From the NCBI RefSeq assembly GCF_013249065.1, contig NZ_JABRWQ010000007.1:122522-186521 (forward strand): a stretch of 64,000 nt of DNA, given 5' to 3'. The translations under genes were made by a program, and so were the position numbers. Positions 43,262 through 52,818 of this stretch are shown here, one piece after another (position 1 is the first letter of the stretch; each line of letters starts with the position of its first letter). Below the pieces are notes generated by a model. That model was not told where the DNA came from. It ran no database searches and was given only the letters and a program-made list of their open reading frames with translations. The DNA comes from Winogradskyella litoriviva (GTDB taxonomy: Bacteria > Bacteroidota > Bacteroidia > Flavobacteriales > Flavobacteriaceae).

Positions 43262-46200
43262 ATGAAAGCCAAAAAGTACAGTTTTAAAAGTCATTCCATA
43301 CTATTAGCGTTTCTTCTTTTTTCAATTATAGGCGTCATAACTAACGCTAATGCGCAATGTCCTACAGTAACAAATAGCTCACAATCTTTTTGTAATGTTC
43401 AGTCTCTTCTTGTTGGCGATTTAATTGCAACAGATAACGGTGGAGGAGTTGTTTGGTATGACGAAGAAACATCTACAATCCCTTTATCAAATACAGATAA
43501 CCTTATTAATGGTGAAGACTACTATGCTGATGATAACACAGGCACATGTGGAACAAGAGCGCGTGTAGATGTCACAATTTATGTTGCACCAACTGGTGAT
43601 AATTTTCAAGGGTTTTGTGTAGAATCTCCTTCATTGGCAACGGTCGGAAATTTAGTAGCAATCGGTAATGATATACAATGGTACCTTTCACCATCTGGAG
43701 GTGTTGCCTTAAATAATGCAACGCCTTTAATTGATGGAGCAATCTATTACGCTGACCAAGCAAATCCAGACGGAAGTTGTAGAACTTCTAGATTAGCGGT
43801 TTTGGTTAATGTAGGTCTTAACCCTACACCAACAGGAGACATGATTCAAGAGTTTTGTGTTTCACCTGGCGTAATACCTACTGTCGGCGATTTAGAAGCA
43901 AGTGGCACTAACAATTGGTATATATCTGTTTTTTCTGCTTTTCCTTTACCCAGCAGCGAACCCTTAATAAACGGTCAAACATATTATGCTACCACATTAG
44001 ATCCTCCATGTGAAAGTCCAGGACGATTGCCTGTTTTAGCAGTTCTAGTTACAGGGCCAGATCCTGGAGAAGATGGTATCTTAGAGGTTTGCGAAAATAA
44101 CACGAGCTCAACATTTGACTTATTTTTATCACTTCAAGGAACTCCTGAAAGTGGCGGAACATGGTCACCACCATTAAATAGTGGAACAGGAGTATTTGAC
44201 CCAAATATTGATTCTCCAGGAGATTATATTTATACAGTAGCTTCTGGAAATAGTTGTCCGGATGAATCGGCAACGGTTACTGTAAATATCATTCCAGAAC
44301 CCAATGCAGGTACAAACGGCTCAGAAATCTTATGTAATATTAATGACCCTATTGATTTATTTTTAAGTTTAGGTGGTACGCCTGAAACAGGTGGTATTTG
44401 GTCACCTGCTCTTAATAGCGGAACGAGTATATTTAACCCAGCAATAGATGTTTCAGGAACATACACATATACCGTAAGCGGAACCTCACCTTGTATAGAT
44501 GCAACTGCAACAGTTGAAGTTATAGTCAATGAATATCAAAATGCTGGTGAGGATGCTAGCATTGATATTTGTGATAATGACGGAACTATAGATTTATTTA
44601 GCATTCTTGGTGGTACACCAGATACCGGAGGAATATGGTCACCTGCACTTACTAGTGGAACCAGTATTTTTGACCCTTTAGTAGATCCAGCAACTGTATA
44701 TACTTATTCATTTACCGGAAGTGCACCTTGTCCTAGTGATTCTGCAACCGTTTCAGTTGTTGTTAATCCTTTGCCTGATGCTGGAATAAATTCTACATTA
44801 GAAATATGTAGTAACGATTTTGGAACTAAAAACTTATTTGATTCTCTTGGTGGCACGCCAGAAACTGGAGGAACTTGGTCTCCTTCACTAACAAGTGGAA
44901 CTGGTGTATATGACCCAGCTATTGATAGTCCTGGAATTTATACATACACGTTGTTAGGAACTGCACCTTGTCCAAATGTGTCTTCAGAGGTCAATGTTAT
45001 TATAATACCAGAACCAAATGCTGGAATAAACGCAACAATAAACCTCTGTGACAACGAAGGCCCTGTTGATTTATTTACTAACCTAGGTGGCACACCAGAT
45101 ATTGGAGGAACTTGGTCTCCTATGCTTAATAGTGGCACTAATATTTTTGACCCTTTAATAGACCCTGTTGGAACATACACTTATACGGTTACAGGAACAA
45201 GTCCTTGTGCTGATGCTTCTGCATCTATTACTATTACCGTTTCACCATTTTTAAATGCTGGATCAAATGGTTCAGTTACCGCTTGTACAGCTGATGGAAC
45301 CATAAATCTATTTGATAGTTTAGGTGGAACACCTGAAGCAGGTGGAACTTGGACGCCTGCACTTGCTAGTGGAACAGGTATTTTTGACCCTTTAGTAGAT
45401 GCTGAAGCTATATACACTTATACTATAACAGGAACAGGTCCTTGCTCTGATGATACTGCCACAGTAAATGTAACCATAGAAGTATCTCCTGATGCAGGAC
45501 TCGATGGCACTTTAGACTTATGTAATTTAGGAAATACAGTAAACTTATTTGATAGCTTACAAGGTTCTCCCCAAGCTGGTGGAACTTGGTCTCCCTCTCT
45601 TAATAGTAATACTGGAATTTTTGACCCTAACATAGACACTGCAGGTGTTTATACATATACAGTTAATTCTGTTAATTGTGGTAGTAGTACAGCAAATGTC
45701 GCTGTTACTGTTGAGGATGCCAATAATGCTGGATCTAATACGTTAGTAGAAATTTGCGCAATGGATGCGCCTATTGATTTATTTAATAACTTAGGTGGAA
45801 CACCAGATTTGGGTGGAACATGGTCGCCTTCATTATTTAGTGGAACAGGAATTTTTGACCCTTCTATTGATAATGCTGGCGTATATACCTATTCTGTATC
45901 TAATAGTTCTAGTTGTCCCGTAGAGACTGCAAATGTAACAGTAACTATATTAGAAGAACCAAATGCAGGTAATAATGGTACGTTAGACTTATGTACATCT
46001 ACAGGTTCTGTTGACTTGTTTGATTATCTTACCAACTCACCCGAAACTGGAGGAACTTGGTCTCCATCACTTGCCAGTGGTACTGGTGTTTTTGATCCTA
46101 CGGTTGATCCTGCAGGCTCATATTTATATACGTTAAGTAATGCATGCGGAACCAATTCTGCAAAAGTAACAGTAACGCTTTCAACCCCTAATGATGCTGG

Positions 46201-49200
46201 TTTAAATAGTTCAATCGAATTTTGTATAACTGATTCTTCTGTCGACCTATTTAATAGTTTAGGTGGCACACCAGAATCTGGAGGTACATGGTCTCCAACA
46301 CTTAATAGTGGGACTGGAGTTTTTGACCCTTCAATTGATAACGCGGGAATATATACTTATACTGTTTCTAATCCTACTTCTAGTTGCCCAAGTGCAATTG
46401 CAGAAGTTATTGTTACCATAGATCCAATTGCAGATGCAGGCAATAACGGAACACTCAATCTATGTAATAGTACAGCTACACAAGATCTATTTAATAGTCT
46501 TTCTGGAACACCTCAAACAGGAGGCACATGGTCTCCTACACTGGCGAGTGGAACGAGTCTTTTTGATCCAAACATAGACCCAGAAGGAACTTATATTTAT
46601 ACAATAACAAATGCTTGTGGCTCTAGTTCTGCATCTGTAGAGGTATCATTTACGGCATTAAATGATGCAGGTACAAATGGAACAATAGATTTTTGTGCAA
46701 CAGACCCTTCAGCTGATTTATTTGATAGCCTTGGAGGAACACCACAACTGGGTGGAACATGGTCACCTGCGCTTGCAAGTGGAACAGGTGTTTTCAATCC
46801 AGCCATTGATTCAGAAGGTATATATACCTATACTATTTCTAGTAGTTCAACTAATTGTCCTGACGCCACTGCTATGGTAGAAGTATCTTTTACAGAGCTA
46901 CCTGATGCTGGAAATAATGGCGTATTAGATTTATGTACGTCTAGTGGCTCAATAGATTTATTTGACAGCATTAATGGTAATCCTGAAATGGGAGGAGTCT
47001 GGTCACCTGCTCTTACAAGTGGAACAGGTATTTTTGATCCTGCCACGGATTCCGAAGGTACATACACTTACACACTAACTAATACATGTGGAACAAATTC
47101 TGCAGATGTAACCGTTACGTTTTCAACACCTAACGATGCTGGAACAGATAGTGCTATTGAATTTTGTATTACAGACTCATCAACAGACTTATTTAACAGC
47201 TTAGGTGGTACACCACAAACTGGAGGTACGTGGTCTCCTTCACTTACTAGTGGAACAGGAGTTTTCGATCCTGCTGTAGATTCTGCAGGAACGTATACAT
47301 ACACTGTTACCAATATCAATTCAAGTTGTCCAAGTGCAACTTCAGAAGTCGTAGTATCGATTGATCAATTGGCAGATGCAGGCAATGATGGCAGTCTTAA
47401 TATTTGTAATAGCTCTTTAACCGAAGATTTATTTAATAGTCTTACTGGTTCGCCACAAATAGGTGGGACATGGTCACCTACTTTAACTAGTGGTTCTGGT
47501 ATTTTTGACCCAAACTCAGACCCTGAAGGCATTTACACATATACGGTAACAACTGCTTGTGGCACAAGTTCTGCTAATGTTACTGTTTCTTTTTCAGCTT
47601 TGAATGATGCTGGAACAGATGGTGCTATTGAATTTTGTAATACAGATTCTCCAATTGATTTATTTAATAGTTTAGGAGGAACACCACAAACAGGAGGAAC
47701 ATGGACTCCTGCCCTTGCAAGTGGAACTGGAGTCTTTAACCCTACTTTGGATACTGCAGGAACCTATACTTATACGGTTACAAATTCTTCTTCAAGCTGT
47801 CCAGACGCAACAGCCAACGTTACAGTGACTCTTACTCAATTACCAGATGCAGGTAATAATGGAATTCTGGATTTGTGTATCCCATCAGGTGTTGTAGATT
47901 TATTTGATAGTCTTTCTGGTACGCCACAATTGGGTGGAACTTGGTCACCTGCCTTAACAAGTGGATCTGGTCTTTTTGATGTTAATACAGACTCTGAAGG
48001 AATTTATTCATACACATTAACCAACTCGTGTGGCTCTAGTTCTGCAACTGTTGAAGTCTCTTTTTCAACAGCTAATAACGCAGGAACAAATGGATCTATT
48101 CAATTTTGTGCTAATGATATTCCTTCGGACTTATTTGCAAGTTTAGGAGGAACACCAGATACAGGAGGAACATGGACACCTGCTCTAAATAGTGGTAATG
48201 GTTTATTTGACCCATCAATAGATTCTGCTGGTATTTACACATACTCCGTTTCAGATAGTTCATCTTCATGTCCTGTAGCAACGGCAGAAGTAGAGGTATC
48301 TATTATAACTATTCCAAGCGCAGGAAGTGATGCTATCCTAAATATTTGTATAGATAATACAAACCCTGTTGATTTATTTAATAGTTTAGGAGGCGCTCCT
48401 GAACTAGGTGGAACCTGGTCGCCAACACTTTCAAGTGGAACTGGTGTTTTTGACCCATTAACTGATTCTCCAGGTGTTTATACTTACTCAATAGTTACTA
48501 CTGAGTGCAGTACCACAAGTCTAGCAACAGTAACTGTTAATATAGTAGATTTTCCGGATGTAACTGGTTTAACTATGGCTGTAGAAGATGACAATATTGT
48601 TTGTGTTGGCCTAGAAGATGCCATTATAAATATTACTGGAGCAACATTATTGGCTGATGGAAATTATATAATTGTATATCAATTAAGCCTAGCCAATTCA
48701 TCTACAAATACTGTAGAAATTACAGTCTCAGGAGGAAACGCATCCTTTACAATACCTCAAGACTTGTTACAAAACCCAGGAGAAACTGAAATAGCTCTAA
48801 CCCAATTGTTTTTACAAAACCAAACCTGTGGTGCAATAACTGATTCTATTGAACCAATAAAAATATTAGTTCAAGAAGTACCAACACCATCGTTGATAGA
48901 AAATGGGGCAGAATTTTGTATAGAAGATGAAGCTACCATTGCAGACTTAACCAATAATATAGAACAGTCTGAAACAATTATTTGGTACAACGAACCTATT
49001 AATGGTATCGCATATTCTAATTCTGAGGAATTACAGGAAGATACAATATACTATGGTGTTATTAGATCGGAATATGGATGTGAAAGCAACATTAGATTAG
49101 AAGTAACCGTTAGTTTTATTGAATGTATTGGAGATTTAGTAATACCAGATGGTTTTTCACCAAATGGAGATACTATTAATGACGAGTTTAACATTTTATT

Positions 49201-49408
49201 TTTAAGAGATTTATATCCAAACTTTAAGCTAAGCATATTTAATAGATATGGAAATATTGTTTATGAAGGTGATAAGGACTCATCTAATTGGGATGGTACA
49301 TCAAAAAATAGCAATAGGCCATTACCAGTTGGTGTTTATTTCTATATTCTAGAATTTAATGATGGCACAACTAAACCAGTGCAAGGTAGAGTCTATTTAA
49401 GTAGATAA
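43262..49408 (+). CDS. Giant repetitive T9SS type B adhesin
   Basis: A 2048-residue surface protein. The signal peptide ends near residue 31 (NANAQ). Three Ig-like domains follow (about 32-265; VVWYDEETST, DIQWYLSPSGG, TNNWYISVFS). Then come 19 tandem repeats of about 77-81 residues (266-1764), each of the form DAG..G.L.LC....DLF.SLGGTP..GGTWSPALxSGTG.FDP.ID..G.YTYT...C, with two cysteines per repeat that could form a disulfide. A linker domain and a type B T9SS sorting domain (about 1963-2048; DGFSPNGDTINDEFN, IFNRYGNIVYEG, WDGTSKNSNRPLPVG) end it. Repeats 7-18 make six longer units. It is followed 2 bases later by porP/sprF, the expected export partner. A role in adhesion or gliding is likely. 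Confidence 0.92.
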   Translation: MKAKKYSFKSHSILLAFLLFSIIGVITNANAQCPTVTNSSQSFCNVQSLLVGDLIATDNGGGVVWYDEETSTIPLSNTDNLINGEDYYADDNTGTCGTRARVDVTIYVAPTGDNFQGFCVESPSLATVGNLVAIGNDIQWYLSPSGGVALNNATPLIDGAIYYADQANPDGSCRTSRLAVLVNVGLNPTPTGDMIQEFCVSPGVIPTVGDLEASGTNNWYISVFSAFPLPSSEPLINGQTYYATTLDPPCESPGRLPVLAVLVTGPDPGEDGILEVCENNTSSTFDLFLSLQGTPESGGTWSPPLNSGTGVFDPNIDSPGDYIYTVASGNSCPDESATVTVNIIPEPNAGTNGSEILCNINDPIDLFLSLGGTPETGGIWSPALNSGTSIFNPAIDVSGTYTYTVSGTSPCIDATATVEVIVNEYQNAGEDASIDICDNDGTIDLFSILGGTPDTGGIWSPALTSGTSIFDPLVDPATVYTYSFTGSAPCPSDSATVSVVVNPLPDAGINSTLEICSNDFGTKNLFDSLGGTPETGGTWSPSLTSGTGVYDPAIDSPGIYTYTLLGTAPCPNVSSEVNVIIIPEPNAGINATINLCDNEGPVDLFTNLGGTPDIGGTWSPMLNSGTNIFDPLIDPVGTYTYTVTGTSPCADASASITITVSPFLNAGSNGSVTACTADGTINLFDSLGGTPEAGGTWTPALASGTGIFDPLVDAEAIYTYTITGTGPCSDDTATVNVTIEVSPDAGLDGTLDLCNLGNTVNLFDSLQGSPQAGGTWSPSLNSNTGIFDPNIDTAGVYTYTVNSVNCGSSTANVAVTVEDANNAGSNTLVEICAMDAPIDLFNNLGGTPDLGGTWSPSLFSGTGIFDPSIDNAGVYTYSVSNSSSCPVETANVTVTILEEPNAGNNGTLDLCTSTGSVDLFDYLTNSPETGGTWSPSLASGTGVFDPTVDPAGSYLYTLSNACGTNSAKVTVTLSTPNDAGLNSSIEFCITDSSVDLFNSLGGTPESGGTWSPTLNSGTGVFDPSIDNAGIYTYTVSNPTSSCPSAIAEVIVTIDPIADAGNNGTLNLCNSTATQDLFNSLSGTPQTGGTWSPTLASGTSLFDPNIDPEGTYIYTITNACGSSSASVEVSFTALNDAGTNGTIDFCATDPSADLFDSLGGTPQLGGTWSPALASGTGVFNPAIDSEGIYTYTISSSSTNCPDATAMVEVSFTELPDAGNNGVLDLCTSSGSIDLFDSINGNPEMGGVWSPALTSGTGIFDPATDSEGTYTYTLTNTCGTNSADVTVTFSTPNDAGTDSAIEFCITDSSTDLFNSLGGTPQTGGTWSPSLTSGTGVFDPAVDSAGTYTYTVTNINSSCPSATSEVVVSIDQLADAGNDGSLNICNSSLTEDLFNSLTGSPQIGGTWSPTLTSGSGIFDPNSDPEGIYTYTVTTACGTSSANVTVSFSALNDAGTDGAIEFCNTDSPIDLFNSLGGTPQTGGTWTPALASGTGVFNPTLDTAGTYTYTVTNSSSSCPDATANVTVTLTQLPDAGNNGILDLCIPSGVVDLFDSLSGTPQLGGTWSPALTSGSGLFDVNTDSEGIYSYTLTNSCGSSSATVEVSFSTANNAGTNGSIQFCANDIPSDLFASLGGTPDTGGTWTPALNSGNGLFDPSIDSAGIYTYSVSDSSSSCPVATAEVEVSIITIPSAGSDAILNICIDNTNPVDLFNSLGGAPELGGTWSPTLSSGTGVFDPLTDSPGVYTYSIVTTECSTTSLATVTVNIVDFPDVTGLTMAVEDDNIVCVGLEDAIINITGATLLADGNYIIVYQLSLANSSTNTVEITVSGGNASFTIPQDLLQNPGETEIALTQLFLQNQTCGAITDSIEPIKILVQEVPTPSLIENGAEFCIEDEATIADLTNNIEQSETIIWYNEPINGIAYSNSEELQEDTIYYGVIRSEYGCESNIRLEVTVSFIECIGDLVIPDGFSPNGDTINDEFNILFLRDLYPNFKLSIFNRYGNIVYEGDKDSSNWDGTSKNSNRPLPVGVYFYILEFNDGTTKPVQGRVYLSR
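44060..48556 (+). repeat. Nineteen tandem adhesin repeats, with six 471-bp super-repeats
   Basis: Repeat starts (codon before AG) lie at 44060, 44303, 44540, 44777, 45017 and 45254, with periods of 237-243 bp. From 45491 the unit doubles: 45491, 45962, 46433, 46904, 47375, 47846 and 48317 are each exactly 471 bp apart. Within five of the six dimers the halves are 231 and 240 bp; the first is 234 and 237. The DNA copies differ widely at third positions. Confidence 0.88.
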
Positions 49409-49410
49409 TT

Positions 49411-50349
49411 ATGATTAACAAAATAACTACATATAGCATTACAGTATTAATCCTAGTATTAGGACTTCTATCGCATGCTCAGCAAGATCCGCAATACACC
49501 CAATATATGTATAATATGAGTGTACTAAATCCTGCTTATGCTACTGATGATGATTCGGTAATGAATTTAGGCTTGTTATACCGATCACAATGGGCTAGAT
49601 CAATTGGAGGACCAACAACTGGAACATTTTTTGCCCACTCTGTTATTACAGATCGTTTAGAAGGTGGTATCTCTTTTATTCATGATGAAATTGGTGATGT
49701 AGTTAAACAGACTAATGCTTACGCAGATATAGCGTATGTTCTTCCTATAGGACAAAAAAACAAACTATCCTTTGGTGTAAAAGCAGGTGCTACATTTTTT
49801 AGTACAAATTTTGATGGTTTTGTATATTCAGACCCATTACCAGATTCAGCTTTTGAAGAAAACATCAACCAAACATTACCTAATATTGGTGCAGGTCTTT
49901 TCTTTTTCTCAGACCGTTATTATTTAGGTTTATCAGCGCCAAATTTACTCGAAACAGAATATCTTCAAGAAGATAGTGGAGTCGTTACACAAGGTGTAGA
50001 TAAAGTACATGTATTTTTTACAGGAGGTTATGTACTGAATTTTGGTGAAAATTATAAATTTAAACCTGCTTTTATGGCAAAGCACGTTGATGGTGCAAAG
50101 TTATCTCTAGATTTAACAGCTAATGTGTTAATACACAACAAAGTAGAGTTTGGTGTAGGCTACCGCTTAGACGATTCAATCAGTGGTATAATGAATTTTT
50201 CAATGTCTGACGCAATGCGAATAGGTTATGCTTACGACCATACCTTATCTAATCTAGGTAGATTTAATTCTGGTTCTCACGAAATATTTTTATTATTTAA
50301 TATTGGTAAACTAAGAAAAGGCTTTGATAAATCTCCAAGATTTTTCTAA
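49411..50349 (+). CDS. PorP/SprF-family type IX secretion outer-membrane protein
   Basis: A 312-residue outer-membrane beta-barrel: signal peptide (cleavage near residue 23), the hallmark QQDPQYTQYMYNMSVLNPAYA, then barrel strands with RSQWARSIGGPTTGTFFAHS and a C-terminal HEIFLLFNIGK. Members of this family are needed for secretion or surface attachment of type B cargo encoded beside them. It starts 2 bases after the giant adhesin and 10 bases before the OmpA-family gene, so it is very probably the dedicated partner of that adhesin. Confidence 0.93.
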   Translation: MINKITTYSITVLILVLGLLSHAQQDPQYTQYMYNMSVLNPAYATDDDSVMNLGLLYRSQWARSIGGPTTGTFFAHSVITDRLEGGISFIHDEIGDVVKQTNAYADIAYVLPIGQKNKLSFGVKAGATFFSTNFDGFVYSDPLPDSAFEENINQTLPNIGAGLFFFSDRYYLGLSAPNLLETEYLQEDSGVVTQGVDKVHVFFTGGYVLNFGENYKFKPAFMAKHVDGAKLSLDLTANVLIHNKVEFGVGYRLDDSISGIMNFSMSDAMRIGYAYDHTLSNLGRFNSGSHEIFLLFNIGKLRKGFDKSPRFF

Positions 50350-50359
50350 TTGAAAACAG

Positions 50360-52243
50360 ATGAAAACGTTTAAACTATATATTGCAATAGCAACTCTAAT
50401 AACAGGTACTTTTAGCTTCTCACAATCCAAAAGTAAAGCAGAATCTCTATTTGAAAATAGAGCTTATGTAGAGGCAGCTGAGATTTATGCAAATCTACCA
50501 AAAACCGCTACCAATTTAGAAAAATTAGGAGATTGCTATTACTACAATACTGAATTTGAAAATGCATATAAAGCGTATAAACAAGTCTTTGATTTAAAAG
50601 ATAGCGCCAAACTTTCTGAAGATTTTTATTTTAAATATTTTGATGTTTTAAAAGGAACTAAAAAATATGAAGAAGCAGATGACATTACAACTAATTATTT
50701 AAATAATCCTTTTGATACGCGCAGTTTTAAATCATTATTAAAACGTATTATACCTTATGAGTATGAGTTATATAATCTAACATCTGATGTAGGAGGTTCT
50801 AGTTTTGGCGTTGGTATTAATGGCGATAAAATTGTTTTTGCTTCAACAAAAAATATTAAAAACCCAAACTATCAATGGAATGGTAAACCTTACTTAGACT
50901 TATATGAAGCCAAAGTATCTTTTGGTGATACAATTACCTTAGACAGTGTAAAGCCTTTAAGTAAAAAAATTAATACTATTAAACAACATGAAAGTAATGC
51001 CGTTTTTACTAAAGATGGTAAAACAATGTATTTTTCACGAAATCATAAAAAACGAATTGATTTAGACTCAACAAAAATTGCAGTAGTCAGCATTTTCAGA
51101 GCTGAGTTAGTTGATGATGAATGGACAAATGTTAAAGCAGTATCATTCTCTAGTAATGAATATTCTACTATGCATCCTGCTTTAAATGAAGATGAAACTA
51201 AATTATATTTTTCTAGTGATATGCCTAGCTCTTTAGGTTCTTTTGATATTTTTTATGTAGATATTTTAGGGCCTAATGCTTTTGGTGAACCAACAAATCT
51301 TGGTTCTAATATAAACACCAATAGACGAGAACAATTTCCTTTTATTGCCAAAGATAGTACACTTTATTTTGCATCTAATGGCAAACATGGTTTTGGAGGG
51401 TTAGATTTATTCTCTAGTTCTGTTAGAAATAATAGATATTTGGATGCCCTTAATTTAGGTGAATCCATTAATAGTGAAAAAGACGACTTTGCATTTATTG
51501 TTATAGACTCAATTAATAGAGGCTATTTATCTTCTAATCGTTCTGGTTTAGATAATATATATACTTTTAAAAGGATAGATACTGAAAGAAAATATTTTAT
51601 AGAAGGTTTAGTTACCGATAAAGTAACTGGAGAGATTTTGCCCAATACCACAGTAACTTTATTTGACAAAGATGGCAATGTAGTTGCAGAACAAATAGTA
51701 GGTATAGATGGCAAATACAAACTTTCAACACGTCCTAACCAACAATATTCAGTAGAAGGTTTTCAGCCAAAATATATTCCTCAATTAGAATACTTTGACA
51801 CTAATGACAAAGGTAATATTGAGTTCAATATTGAACTTGAAATAGAATCTTATAAAGATGCTGAAGATATTGTAACAGATGATGATTTTGGTAACACATT
51901 TATTCAGTTAGAAAATATTTATTTTGATTTTGCCAAATGGGATATAAAACCACAAGCTGCAAGAACATTAGATGTTTTAGTAGCACTACTTGTTAAATAC
52001 CCTAGAATGGAAATAGAGCTTGGTGCACATACAGACTCTAGAGCAAGTTATGACTTTAATATGGTCTTATCAGATAAACGTGCTAAGTCTGCTTTAGAAT
52101 ATTTAGTACAAAACGGCATAGCTCGCGAGCGTTTAACCTCTATAGGTTATGGAGAAACTAAACCGCTAGTTCCTTGTGGAGACAACTGTACTGAGACAGA
52201 ACATTCTATTAATAGACGTGTAGAATTCCTTATAGTAAAATAA
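50360..52243 (+). CDS. OmpA-family protein with TPR, PD40 and peptidoglycan-binding domains
   Basis: A 627-residue protein. The signal peptide ends near residue 21. TPR-like helices lie at about 25-125, and a WD40/PD40-type propeller at about 140-410 (NAVFTKDGKTMYFSRN, HPALNEDETKLYFSSD). A carboxypeptidase-regulatory-like domain (about 413-500) and an OmpA domain (about 515-627; YFDFAKWDIKPQAARTLDVL, LGAHTDSRASYDFNMVLSDKRA, NRRVEFLIV) follow. This is the architecture of PorE-type proteins, which tie the T9SS to peptidoglycan. It is third in the adhesin-SprF operon, so anchoring that export complex to the wall is a reasonable inference. Confidence 0.9.
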   Translation: MKTFKLYIAIATLITGTFSFSQSKSKAESLFENRAYVEAAEIYANLPKTATNLEKLGDCYYYNTEFENAYKAYKQVFDLKDSAKLSEDFYFKYFDVLKGTKKYEEADDITTNYLNNPFDTRSFKSLLKRIIPYEYELYNLTSDVGGSSFGVGINGDKIVFASTKNIKNPNYQWNGKPYLDLYEAKVSFGDTITLDSVKPLSKKINTIKQHESNAVFTKDGKTMYFSRNHKKRIDLDSTKIAVVSIFRAELVDDEWTNVKAVSFSSNEYSTMHPALNEDETKLYFSSDMPSSLGSFDIFYVDILGPNAFGEPTNLGSNINTNRREQFPFIAKDSTLYFASNGKHGFGGLDLFSSSVRNNRYLDALNLGESINSEKDDFAFIVIDSINRGYLSSNRSGLDNIYTFKRIDTERKYFIEGLVTDKVTGEILPNTTVTLFDKDGNVVAEQIVGIDGKYKLSTRPNQQYSVEGFQPKYIPQLEYFDTNDKGNIEFNIELEIESYKDAEDIVTDDDFGNTFIQLENIYFDFAKWDIKPQAARTLDVLVALLVKYPRMEIELGAHTDSRASYDFNMVLSDKRAKSALEYLVQNGIARERLTSIGYGETKPLVPCGDNCTETEHSINRRVEFLIVK

Positions 52244-52262
52244 ATTTTTATGTCTTAAACTT

Positions 52263-52763
52263 ATGGCGCTTTCAAATAAAATAGTCTTAAGACCTCGCTT
52301 TAAATTTGAAGTGCACCATGATAATGAAACACTATTAAAAGAATTTGAAAAAGTCAAAACATTACAAAAGACTTTTGTAGTAAGTAGAATTGATGACCAT
52401 GTTTTTATAAAATTCCCTAAAAAAGAACAACATTTTTGGTCGCCTCAACTACACCTAGAAATTAATACAGATGGTAATAATAAGTCGATTGTTCATGGCC
52501 TTTTTGGCCCAAACCCAACAGTATGGACGCTCTTTATGTTTTTACATTTCGTAGTTGCTGGACTCTTTTTTGGTTTCGTAATTTGGGCGTATACTAATAA
52601 AACGTTGGGTAATAGCTATACTCTACAACTTTGTTTAACCATTTTAATGATAGTAATCTGGTTTGTTTTATATTTTGCAGGAAGAATAGGACGAGCTAAA
52701 GGCATGCCAGAAATGCATCAATTAAACGATTTTACCAATACTATTTTAAAACCGTATCGTTAA
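52263..52763 (+). CDS. Two-helix membrane protein of unknown function
   Basis: A 166-residue protein. A soluble N-terminal domain of about 90 residues (RFKFEVHHDNETLLKEFEKVK, KFPKKEQHFWSPQLHLEI) is followed by two membrane helices (about 93-114 and 122-144) and a short basic end. It starts 19 bases after the OmpA-family gene, so it may be the fourth gene of the adhesin operon, though no T9SS link is known to me. I recognise similar proteins in relatives but cannot name a function. Confidence 0.7.
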   Translation: MALSNKIVLRPRFKFEVHHDNETLLKEFEKVKTLQKTFVVSRIDDHVFIKFPKKEQHFWSPQLHLEINTDGNNKSIVHGLFGPNPTVWTLFMFLHFVVAGLFFGFVIWAYTNKTLGNSYTLQLCLTILMIVIWFVLYFAGRIGRAKGMPEMHQLNDFTNTILKPYR

Positions 52764-52800
52764 CAAGCTTTGAAGTTGCTATTCTACATTTAAATTAAAA

Positions 52801-52818
52801 AAAAGTAAAACTACTTTT
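52801..52818 (-). terminator. Weak terminator overlapping the era stop codon
   Basis: On the minus strand AAAAGTA (52818-52812) pairs with TACTTTT (52807-52801) around a 4-base loop, followed by a T-run. The stem is AT-rich and includes the last bases of era. Confidence 0.4.

Noticed and set aside
43572..47319. Many leftward frames with PPVSGVPP-like peptides
   Set aside because: They are reverse-strand images of the adhesin repeat (SGGTP and GGTWSP codons read backwards), repeated only because the real gene is repetitive.
44060..48556. Possible CRISPR array or DNA satellite
   Set aside because: The repeats are long, in frame, diverged at silent sites and translate to a conserved domain, so they are protein repeats.
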